DNA of 64,000 nt. Origin: Acinetobacter rathckeae. GTDB lineage: Bacteria; Pseudomonadota; Gammaproteobacteria; Pseudomonadales; Moraxellaceae. Positions 27,223 through 34,865 of this stretch are shown here, piece by piece. The first letter of the stretch is position 1. Each line of letters opens with the position of its first letter. The stretch lies in NCBI RefSeq assembly GCF_015627125.1, contig NZ_VTDO01000001.1, positions 310,001-374,000 of the forward strand, read 5' to 3'. The notes beneath the pieces were generated by a model. It saw nothing but the letters and a program-made list of their open reading frames with translations, was not told the origin of the DNA and ran no database searches. The position numbers and the translations under genes were made by a program.

Positions 27223-27298
27223 AAATGCTAGTAAGTGATTGTTTAAACTATGAAATAGGGTTTGACTTATACTGCAAGTGTATTGTTGTAAGATGGTT

Positions 27299-27916
27299 TT
27301 AAGGCAAGCTACTCAAAACACTCTGTGCTTTGCTCACCAAAGTAGTATTATTTTGTTGTTGAGCTGTTTGGAGTACCAATGTCCATAACTGTTTTTTTGC
27401 ACTGAGATCTGAGGTTAGGCTGGCTGCACGTTGTGCAAGAGCTTGTGCTTGAGCAATATTGTTTTTGCGTAATGCAACTTGTGCCAATAGGGCATAACTG
27501 TCACTACTTTGCGGGGAAATGCGTTGCGCTTGCAGCGCTAAGTGTTCTGCACGGTCTATTTGTTGTTGTTTAAATGCTTGCTGTGCTTGGTTCATTAGGT
27601 TTTGCACAGCAGGGGGTTGGTTGCTGTGAGGCTGTGAGGCGGTACTTTTCACTTGAACAGGTCTAGCAGGCGGCTGCTTTGTAGGTACAACCACGGTTGT
27701 TACTTGTGGTGGTGGAAGCACTTCTTTTTTGATTTCAGTTGTTGGGTATGGTGTCACCACTACACCATTTTCTGTTGTAGGTGGGTTGTTTTTTTCAATC
27801 GGTGGAGTGCTTGGTACAGCAGGTGCAGATATAGGTTGGGTGGTTTGTTTTGGAAGTTGGCTACAACCTGCCATGGTAAGTAAAAGCAGTTGACTCAGCA
27901 GAAGTGTACGTTTCAT
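27299..27916 (-). CDS. lpoP: LpoP-like TPR lipoprotein, probable PBP1b activator
   Basis: Predicted outer membrane lipoprotein. Lipobox T-M-A-G-C with Cys18, then a Pro/Thr/Val-rich spacer (about 20-100) that could cross the periplasm, then TPR-like helices (about 105-205) with A-F-K-Q-Q-Q-I-D-R-A-E-H-L-A-L-Q-A and Y-A-L-L-A-Q-V-A-L-R-K-N-N-I-A-Q-A-Q-A-L. It directly follows mrcB on the same strand. In Pseudomonas aeruginosa the TPR lipoprotein LpoP activates PBP1b, and a relationship to Acinetobacter proteins has been proposed. Domain order and neighbour agree with that role. Activation itself is an inference. Confidence 0.7.
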   Translation of the reverse strand: MKRTLLLSQLLLLTMAGCSQLPKQTTQPISAPAVPSTPPIEKNNPPTTENGVVVTPYPTTEIKKEVLPPPQVTTVVVPTKQPPARPVQVKSTASQPHSNQPPAVQNLMNQAQQAFKQQQIDRAEHLALQAQRISPQSSDSYALLAQVALRKNNIAQAQALAQRAASLTSDLSAKKQLWTLVLQTAQQQNNTTLVSKAQSVLSSLP

Positions 27917-27942
27917 ATTTTATTATTCTCCAATAATTTTAA

Positions 27943-27972
27943 GGTCAGGCAGAGCTTTTGCTATACCTGACC
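27943..27972 (-). terminator. Hairpin between mrcB and the lpoP-like gene
   Basis: GGTCAGG / CCTGACC arms around a 16-nt middle. The downstream T-run is weak, so it may only slow transcription or set relative mRNA levels and not end it. Confidence 0.45.
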
Positions 27973-27977
27973 ACGTT

Positions 27978-30338
27978 TTAGTTTGGCGTAATATCAATTA
28001 AATGCTCTAACGGATCAGTTGAACTCGCTGGCTCTGATGCACTTGGACTGTCTGGTGCAACTTGATAGTTTGGTACAGCACAAGAGATGGCCTGTGTTGG
28101 TACTTTTTGTGCCAATAATGGAATATACATTGCACCAGGGCAACCTTGTGCAGATAAATAGCCTGTTGCACTATCAATCCATTGCCATTGTACATCGTCA
28201 GGTTGTTTTAAGTTTACAGGCTGTTGCGGAAGCTGTTTCATCACACTTGTCCATACAGGGAGTGCACCAGAAGAACCTGTAAGGCCTGTAATTTTATTGT
28301 TGTCTAAACCTAACCACACCACAGTCACATAGTTGCCAGAGTAGCCTGCAAACCATGAGTCACGGGTGTCATTGGTTGTACCTGATTTACCTGCTAAATT
28401 CAGTGAGCTTGGTAAGCTTCGGTAAGCCGCTTGTCCTGTACCTGAGCGCATGACTTCTTGTAAACCATAATTCAAAATATAAGCTGCATCTGGGTCAATG
28501 GTTTGCTGTACGTCTAAACCATATCTTTCAAGCACTTTACCATGTTGGTCAACGACAGCACGAATAGACTTGGTTGGGTATTTAAAGCCACCTGTTGCAA
28601 AGTTACTATAAATACTAAGCACTTCCATTGGTGACATATTGACCGCACCTAAAAATGCAGATGGGTAAGGTTGAATGTTACTGGTCACCCCAAATTTACG
28701 TAAATTATTAATAAATGCGGCTACGCCAAACGTTTGCCCCATATTTACTGCGGCTAAGTTATATGAATGCTCTAGTGCTTGCACCATTGGCACCATGCCG
28801 TGTTCACCGCCACTGTAGTTTTTAGGTGTCCATGTTTTACCACCACTGGTTACGCTAATCAGTTTATCTGGAATTTGTGTAGCCCAATTATATTCGCCAG
28901 ATTCAATGGCATTGATATAAATTGCAGGTTTAAGCAATGAGCCAACTTGTCTTTTTGCATCTAAAGCGCGGTTAAAGCCAGTGAAGTCTTCTGAAGAACC
29001 AACAACTGCAATCAATTCACCATTTTCAGGGCGTTGAATGAGTACCGCACCTTGTAAGTCATTCAAAACTCTTGGGTTTCGCTTGACTAGGGCCTCAACA
29101 CTTTGTTTAAACTGTGTTTCTACTTTGGTTTGAGCAACAGGGTCAAGGGTTGTGAAAATACGTAAGCCTTGATTGGTAAGGTCAGTATCTTGGTATTCTG
29201 CACGCAGTTGACGTCTTACAATGTCCATAAAATCAGGGAAACGAGTTGGCCCAATAGAAGGTTTGTCGACAACACCTAATGGTCGAGCAATTTCTTGTTC
29301 GTATTGAGCTTGAGTCAGTTTACCTGTGGTAAGCATATTATTGAGTACCAAATTACGACGTTCTTTGGCACGCTCAGGGTTACGCCAAGGATTGTATAAA
29401 GAAGGGCCTTGGACTAAACCAACTAAAAAGGCTTGCTGAGCAATATTTAACTCATTGAGCGGTAAGCCAAAATAAAATTGTGATGCGAGGCCATAGCCAT
29501 TAATGGAGTAATTACCATTTTGGCCTAAATGTACTTCATTTAAATAGGTTTCTAAAATTTCATTTTTGCTGTAGTGCATCTCTAGCAAAATTGCCATAAA
29601 TGCTTCATTAATTTTACGTTTATAGGTTTGTTCTGGGGATAAAAAGAAGTTTTTAATCAGTTGTTGTGTCAGAGTAGAGCCACCTTGTCTGCGACCCCCT
29701 GTAATGTTACTAAAAATTGCACGTGCTGTACCGCGAACAGATACGCCATGGTGGCTATAAAAGTCACGGTCTTCAGTGGCAATCAGTGCGTCAATGAGTG
29801 GTGTTGGTACATTGGCAAGTTTAATGAGTACACGGTCTTCGTTATGTTGCGGATAGATACCACCAATAAGTAATGGCTCTAAACGGGTTAGCCCTGTGTC
29901 TGATGGGTGCGTGGTTTGTACATTAATAATTTGGTCTTGTGCAAAGGTTAAATCTAAGATTTGCTCAACCTCTTCACTGTCGCCAAAGTTAAAACCACGG
30001 GTATGTACTGCCACATGGTTGCCATTGACCACAAAGGTACCTGGGGTGTTTCTGTTGTCGGCTTTTTTATAGCCAAGCATGTCAAGCTCTTGTAAAAAAT
30101 TACTTTCACTGACAGGTGCTTGATTGTAAATTTCTAAAGGTCGTGCATAGACTTTGGCAGGAATATCCCAACGCTGTCCTTCAAATTTTGAACGTATCAC
30201 ATCATCTAAACGAACTAGATAGATACTCAGGGCAATAAACCCGACCACAAAACAGATCGTAAAGATCAATAGAAAAATACCTAAACCACGTTGCGACTTC
30301 ATAAAAGATGATAAGCTATCTGAAAATAAACTAGACAA
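27978..30338 (-). CDS. mrcB: Penicillin-binding protein 1b, bifunctional glycosyltransferase/transpeptidase
   Basis: Class A PBP that polymerises and cross-links peptidoglycan. After a cytoplasmic tail and one membrane helix (about 19-42) comes a UB2H-like segment, then a GT51 domain with catalytic Glu189 in A-T-E-D-R-D-F-Y-S-H-H-G and the R-Q-G-G-S-T-L-T-Q-Q motif. The transpeptidase domain follows with Ser467 in G-S-L-L-K-P, S-Y-N near residue 534 and K-S-G-T-T-N near the end. The length of 786 aa fits PBP1b, not PBP1a. It is probably cotranscribed with the LpoP-like gene and is divergent from nadK. Confidence 0.95.
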   Translation of the reverse strand: MSSLFSDSLSSFMKSQRGLGIFLLIFTICFVVGFIALSIYLVRLDDVIRSKFEGQRWDIPAKVYARPLEIYNQAPVSESNFLQELDMLGYKKADNRNTPGTFVVNGNHVAVHTRGFNFGDSEEVEQILDLTFAQDQIINVQTTHPSDTGLTRLEPLLIGGIYPQHNEDRVLIKLANVPTPLIDALIATEDRDFYSHHGVSVRGTARAIFSNITGGRRQGGSTLTQQLIKNFFLSPEQTYKRKINEAFMAILLEMHYSKNEILETYLNEVHLGQNGNYSINGYGLASQFYFGLPLNELNIAQQAFLVGLVQGPSLYNPWRNPERAKERRNLVLNNMLTTGKLTQAQYEQEIARPLGVVDKPSIGPTRFPDFMDIVRRQLRAEYQDTDLTNQGLRIFTTLDPVAQTKVETQFKQSVEALVKRNPRVLNDLQGAVLIQRPENGELIAVVGSSEDFTGFNRALDAKRQVGSLLKPAIYINAIESGEYNWATQIPDKLISVTSGGKTWTPKNYSGGEHGMVPMVQALEHSYNLAAVNMGQTFGVAAFINNLRKFGVTSNIQPYPSAFLGAVNMSPMEVLSIYSNFATGGFKYPTKSIRAVVDQHGKVLERYGLDVQQTIDPDAAYILNYGLQEVMRSGTGQAAYRSLPSSLNLAGKSGTTNDTRDSWFAGYSGNYVTVVWLGLDNNKITGLTGSSGALPVWTSVMKQLPQQPVNLKQPDDVQWQWIDSATGYLSAQGCPGAMYIPLLAQKVPTQAISCAVPNYQVAPDSPSASEPASSTDPLEHLIDITPN

Positions 30339-30455
30339 TCATGCGAACCTTTTCTTAATTTTGCAATAATTATTGTCATAACGATACAAAAACACTGCGT
30401 TTTTCTCTAAAATCTCAGTGTTATTGTTGACACCTCATGCAACGGAGAACCTGCG

Positions 30456-31373
30456 ATGGTGGAAAAATTTTCTAAATCATTTCATCATATTGGTTTGATT
30501 GGTCGCCCTGATAAAACGTCTGTAGTCACAACCCTATGTTTGATTTACGACCATCTGTTAACGCTTGGTCTAAATCCTATTTTTGATCAAGAAACAGCGG
30601 CACTTATGCCGTTTACACCTCAACATAGCCTACACAAAGACCAGGTGGGTGAACATGTCGATTTGGTGATTGTGGTCGGTGGTGATGGAACATTGCTTCA
30701 TGCTGCACGTTCATTGGTGAAATATAATACCCCTGTTTTAGGGGTTAACCGTGGTCGACTGGGGTTTTTAACCGATATTAACCCGACTGAAGTGATTGCA
30801 AAACTTGATTTGGTGTTGCAAGGCGATTTTTTACTTGATCGCCGTTTTTTGTTGGAGCTTGAAATCCGTAAACACAATGGCCCTGCGTATTATAAAGCCA
30901 TTGCTTTAAATGACATTGTATTGCACTCAGGGAAGTCTGTGCATATGGTCGACTTTAAACTGGAGATAGACGGCAAGTTTGTTTATAGACAACACAGTGA
31001 TGGTTTGATTGTTGCCACCCCTACAGGTTCTACAGCGTACGCATTATCTGGCGGTGGGCCAATTATTCATCCAAGTTTAGATGCGATTGCACTCGTGCCA
31101 ATGCACCCACATACATTGTCTTCTCGGCCAATTATTGTGGGGGATCAAAGTGAAATTGTGATTACCGCACAAGAAACCCGTTGGCAACCAATGGTCAGTG
31201 CAGATGGGCAAGAAAGCATTTCATTGTCTGATGATGATTTACTCTGCATACGCAAATACCCACATAAGCTGAATTTATTACACCCACCTGGCTATGATTT
31301 TTATATGTCTTGTCGGACAAAGTTAGGGTGGAACCAAGATTTTGAAGGTTTAAATGGAGATGAAACCGCATGA
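30456..31373 (+). CDS. nadK: NAD kinase
   Basis: Phosphorylates NAD to NADP. The signature V-V-G-G-D-G-T-L-L-H-A-A-R (about 73-85) and the N-R-G-R-L-G-F-L-T-D segment are present, as are D-G-L-I-V-A-T-P-T-G-S-T-A-Y-A-L-S-G-G-G-P and H-T-L-S-S-R-P-I. The length of 305 aa is normal. Its TGA overlaps the ATG of the next gene (ATGA). Confidence 0.96.
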   Translation: MVEKFSKSFHHIGLIGRPDKTSVVTTLCLIYDHLLTLGLNPIFDQETAALMPFTPQHSLHKDQVGEHVDLVIVVGGDGTLLHAARSLVKYNTPVLGVNRGRLGFLTDINPTEVIAKLDLVLQGDFLLDRRFLLELEIRKHNGPAYYKAIALNDIVLHSGKSVHMVDFKLEIDGKFVYRQHSDGLIVATPTGSTAYALSGGGPIIHPSLDAIALVPMHPHTLSSRPIIVGDQSEIVITAQETRWQPMVSADGQESISLSDDDLLCIRKYPHKLNLLHPPGYDFYMSCRTKLGWNQDFEGLNGDETA

Positions 31374-31618
31374 ATTTAAATGCCATGCTAGAGATGCTTG
31401 ATGAAAATATTGTTGAGCGTCTAAAAACAGCAGTAGAAATTGGTAAATGGCCAAATGGTATTGCGTTAACCACAGAACAACGACAAATATGTATGCAAGC
31501 CGTGATGGCGTGGGAGCATACACATCTATCTGCTGAACAACGAACAGGCTATATCGAAAAACCAAAGTCGGCAACGCATGGTCATACCGATGACGATCTA
31601 CCAATTCGTTTTGTTTAA
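31370..31618 (+). CDS. YeaC-like DUF1315 protein
   Basis: An 82-aa acidic cytosolic protein of the DUF1315 family, recognised by E-R-L-K-T-A-V-E-I-G-K-W-P-N-G-I-A-L-T and the C-terminal I-R-F-V. A-V-M-A-W-E-H lies between. The function of the family is unknown. It overlaps the nadK stop by 4 nt, so the two are translated together. It converges with the TrpD2 gene, leaving only 6 nt between the stop codons. Confidence 0.8.
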   Translation: MNLNAMLEMLDENIVERLKTAVEIGKWPNGIALTTEQRQICMQAVMAWEHTHLSAEQRTGYIEKPKSATHGHTDDDLPIRFV

Positions 31619-31624
31619 TCCATT

Positions 31625-32641
31625 TTAGTCTGTCGTTGCATGATGACGAGTACGCCATAGTTGCTGTGCTTTTGCTAAGGCTTCTTCAAAACTAGAGGCC
31701 TGTTGCATGGTGTAGAGGGCAATCGCCATGGTTTCAGTGATGGCTGTTTCGCCGTATTCATGATCTAAGCTACCTAACCAAACCGATTTATACACTTCTA
31801 GATCTAATGCTTCTTCGCTTGGACTGCGTGTAACGGTAAGCTTTGCTAACTCATGTTCATAGAGCTCGCCATCTTTGATACCACAAATTAAGGTTTTCGC
31901 ATCGGGGTTGCGTTCAAACTCACCACCTTCACCTTTAATGACGGCACTATTTTTATAACCAAGTTTTAAGGCGGCATGTTGGTGAGATGTTCGATAGGCT
32001 GGGTGAAAAATAGATTGTAATGTGGCTTTGGCTTCAAATGGATTAATCAAACGTGCCAATGTATGTATAGGTGAACGTAAACCCATTAGGTTACGTAGGT
32101 TAATCATTTCATCGAGTACCGGTGAAATTGTTGCCAATGGCATATACGCAAAATGATGCGTTTTGAGTTGTTGCTCAACCTCATGTTGGTTGTTGCACAT
32201 TGGCATGTCTAGGTAGGCTAAAACCTGCTCGGTGTAGACACGGTTGAGGGTATGGCCTGCTGCACCATGCATCACAATATTAAAGCCATGTTTAGCGAGT
32301 GTTAACGCTGCAAGTAAAAACCAAGGGTAGTGCTTACGTTTACCTGCGTAAGATGGCCAATCTAAGTCGACTTGCACTGGGGTGAAATTCAGTTGGTCTT
32401 TGGTTGCTTGTACGAAACCTGCAAGTTCATCAATCGATTCTTCTTTAACACGTAATAGCATTAAAAAAGCGCCAATTTGCACATCAAACACTTCTTTTTT
32501 TAGAATCAGGCTAAATGCATGATAGGCCTCATCAAAACTTAAAGAGCGAGCTCCCGTTTTTCCTTTACCAATAATCCGAATATATTGGGCAAAAGGGTGT
32601 TCTAAGTCTTGATAAATATTGCGCTTTGTACTCATTGTCAT
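31625..32641 (-). CDS. ybiB: TrpD2-family protein (YbiB-like)
   Basis: A relative of anthranilate phosphoribosyltransferase that belongs to the YbiB/TrpD2 group. The N-terminal helical domain (I-G-A-F-L-M-L-L-R-V-K-E-E-S-I-D-E-L) resembles TrpD, but the PRPP loop G-T-G-G-D-G of true TrpD is missing. E. coli YbiB binds nucleic acid and has no known TrpD activity. The open frame extends to 32725, overlapping its neighbour. The ATG at 32641 or 32635 gives a normal N-terminus, and I chose 32641. The real trpD lies at 10571. Confidence 0.82.
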   Translation of the reverse strand: MTMSTKRNIYQDLEHPFAQYIRIIGKGKTGARSLSFDEAYHAFSLILKKEVFDVQIGAFLMLLRVKEESIDELAGFVQATKDQLNFTPVQVDLDWPSYAGKRKHYPWFLLAALTLAKHGFNIVMHGAAGHTLNRVYTEQVLAYLDMPMCNNQHEVEQQLKTHHFAYMPLATISPVLDEMINLRNLMGLRSPIHTLARLINPFEAKATLQSIFHPAYRTSHQHAALKLGYKNSAVIKGEGGEFERNPDAKTLICGIKDGELYEHELAKLTVTRSPSEEALDLEVYKSVWLGSLDHEYGETAITETMAIALYTMQQASSFEEALAKAQQLWRTRHHATTD

Positions 32642-32676
32642 GTGTGTTGTGACCTGAATGTGTATACGTATAAAAG

Positions 32677-33561
32677 TTAAGGTGTGGGTGTCATTAGTGT
32701 ATTGCAGGCAGAAGCATCTACACAACCTGCAAACATGACTGCTTTAGGCAAGGTGGCAAATAGATTGCTCATGTGTTGCTCGGCAGGTTGAATAAATGAC
32801 CATACATGATCTTGATGGTTAAACTGTTGTAGAAATAAGCTGCGTTGTTGTTTGGCGTCTTCTGCTTTGAGCTGAGATGGGCCAGCATCTTCATTACTCC
32901 CAAAACTGATCATGAGCATAGGGCGGGTTTTTTCAGCAAGCCATTTTTGTTGCTGTTGTAGTATTTCGAATTGATTAAACCAAATAGATGGACTGGCTGC
33001 GATATAGCGATTGAATAGCGAGGGCTGTTTAAAAAATAATTCAAGCACCAATAAGCCACCTAAAGAATGACCATAAATAGATTGTGCATTTGGGTTAATT
33101 GGATATTTTTTTAAAATAGTGGGTTGTAGTTCATGGCTGAGAAAGTTGATAAATTGTGCAGATTCACCAAAACGGCTGGCAGATTGTTGAGCTGTTGCTT
33201 GGGTGAGTGGCGGAGTGTAGTCAAGCGCACGGGCTTGGGTATTAAAGGCTTGCCCAATATGAGGATAACCAATGGCAACAATGGCGACAGGTTGGAGGGT
33301 AGCCGATGGGCGTAGTGGTGTTGTAATGAGGTTGGATATATTTTTTGCCGTGTCAAAAATACTATTGCCGTCGAGTACATATAGTGTGCGGAAACCGTCT
33401 TTTGGGGCAGGCACATTGGGTAAATAGACCTGTATTTGGTAGGTTCTATGTGTGTATTCAGAGGTCAGATTAAATACGTCACTGGTTGTGCTTTCGCTAT
33501 GACCGAATGGTGAAAACAAGCACAGTACAGCAAAGGTAAGATAAGAAAAAAAAGATCGCAT
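32677..33561 (-). CDS. Secreted alpha/beta-hydrolase esterase (IroE/putative esterase family)
   Basis: A signal peptide (about 1-21) precedes an esterase domain with nucleophile Ser166 in Y-G-H-S-L-G-G-L, the oxyanion region L-Y-V-L-D-G-N-S-I-F-D near residue 61 and a C-terminal His in E-Q-H-M-S-N. The closest family is that of IroE and related trilactone or esterase enzymes. A role in siderophore release is possible, but no siderophore gene or Fur box is nearby. Two Cys residues near the C-terminus (C-V-D-A-S-A-C) could form a disulphide. The substrate is unknown. Confidence 0.75.
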   Translation of the reverse strand: MRSFFSYLTFAVLCLFSPFGHSESTTSDVFNLTSEYTHRTYQIQVYLPNVPAPKDGFRTLYVLDGNSIFDTAKNISNLITTPLRPSATLQPVAIVAIGYPHIGQAFNTQARALDYTPPLTQATAQQSASRFGESAQFINFLSHELQPTILKKYPINPNAQSIYGHSLGGLLVLELFFKQPSLFNRYIAASPSIWFNQFEILQQQQKWLAEKTRPMLMISFGSNEDAGPSQLKAEDAKQQRSLFLQQFNHQDHVWSFIQPAEQHMSNLFATLPKAVMFAGCVDASACNTLMTPTP

Positions 33562-33728
33562 ATGCAGTTTTAACCCAAGAATGAGATAGAGTTTTAGTTT
33601 TAAATGATCTTTTTCGGGTGATCATGCTTTACTTTACGCCATTTTTGTAAAAATCCAAATAACACTTCTGTTTTGAATGTGGTTATACTTAGGCTCAATG
33701 CATTTTAGTAAATAGGGCAACGCTGTAT

Positions 33729-34832
33729 ATGTCTCAAAATGACCAAAGTCCTGCACTTAACTTAGGTGAAATTCGTACTCAGATTGATGCAGTCGATTTA
33801 CAGATTCATGATTTGATTAACCGCCGTGCACGTTTGGCGGAAACTGTGGCACATGCCAAATTTGCTCAAGAAGAAAAGCCTTTATTTTATAGACCAGAAA
33901 GAGAAGCTCAGGTATTACGTAATATTATGCAACGTAATGAAGGGCCATTGTCTGATGCAACGGTTGCACGTTTGTTTCGTGAAATTATGTCTGCTTGCTT
34001 GGCACTTGAAGCACCGCAAAGTATTGCTTTTTTAGGCCCTGAAGGTACATTTACTCAAGTTGCAGCATTGAAACATTTTGGACAAGATGCAGTTGTGCGT
34101 CCTGTGACGACCATTGATGAGATTTTTAGAGAAGTTGAAGCGGGCAGTGCTCATTATGGGGTTGTTCCCGTTGAAAACTCATCTGAAGGTGTAGTGAACC
34201 ACACCTTAGATTGTTTTAAATCATCGCACTTAAATGTGATTGGTGAGGTTGAGTTACGTATACACCATCAATTTATGGTGTCAAAAAATACCCGCAAAGA
34301 CAGCATTAAACAGATTTATGCTCATCAGCAGGCTTTGGCACAATGCCGTCAATGGTTAGATACGCATTACCCAGATGTTGAACGTGTGGCATTAAGTTCA
34401 AATGCTGAAGCAGCACGCCGTATTTGTAATGAGTGGCATTCGGCAGCCATTGCATCTGATATTGCTGCAACCACGTATGACTTGGAAATATTGCATCAAA
34501 ATATTGAAGATAACCCTGAAAACATTACACGATTTTTAGTGGTTGGTCGCGAGAAAATTCCACAAAGTGGTCGTGATAAAACATCGTTGCTGATTTCTGC
34601 GGATAACCAAGCAGGGGCACTCATGAAAATACTTGAGCCATTTTCAAAACATGGTATTAGTCTGACCAGTATTGAAACGCGTCCTGCACTGCGTGAAAAA
34701 TGGACGTATGTGTTTTTTATTGACTTAGAAGGCCATATTGAGCAAGACAATGTTCGAGCGGCACTCGATGAAATTCGTCCAATGGCTAAAGAGTTACGTG
34801 TTTTGGGCTCTTACCCTGTAGCGGTACTGTAA
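33729..34832 (+). CDS. pheA: Chorismate mutase / prephenate dehydratase (P-protein)
   Basis: Bifunctional phenylalanine-pathway enzyme. An AroQ chorismate mutase helix bundle (about 10-95, with I-D-A-V-D-L-Q-I-H-D-L-I-N-R-R-A) is followed by the prephenate dehydratase domain (F-L-G-P-E-G-T-F-T-Q-V-A-A near 103 and E-N-I-T-R-F-L-V-V-G near 266, containing the catalytic T-R-F). A C-terminal ACT domain has S-I-E-T-R-P, the site of phenylalanine feedback. It is followed after 33 nt by tyrA-aroA, so the phenylalanine, tyrosine and shikimate steps are linked. Confidence 0.95.
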   Translation: MSQNDQSPALNLGEIRTQIDAVDLQIHDLINRRARLAETVAHAKFAQEEKPLFYRPEREAQVLRNIMQRNEGPLSDATVARLFREIMSACLALEAPQSIAFLGPEGTFTQVAALKHFGQDAVVRPVTTIDEIFREVEAGSAHYGVVPVENSSEGVVNHTLDCFKSSHLNVIGEVELRIHHQFMVSKNTRKDSIKQIYAHQQALAQCRQWLDTHYPDVERVALSSNAEAARRICNEWHSAAIASDIAATTYDLEILHQNIEDNPENITRFLVVGREKIPQSGRDKTSLLISADNQAGALMKILEPFSKHGISLTSIETRPALREKWTYVFFIDLEGHIEQDNVRAALDEIRPMAKELRVLGSYPVAVL

Positions 34833-34865
34833 ATAAAGTGACATGAAAAAGGTAAAACAATTGAT

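Noticed and set aside
32677-33561. Esterase as part of a siderophore system together with dat-ddc
   Set aside because: Diaminobutyrate enzymes also occur in siderophore clusters, but no NIS or NRPS synthetase, TonB receptor or Fur box is present. The dat-ddc pair alone fits 1,3-diaminopropane synthesis.
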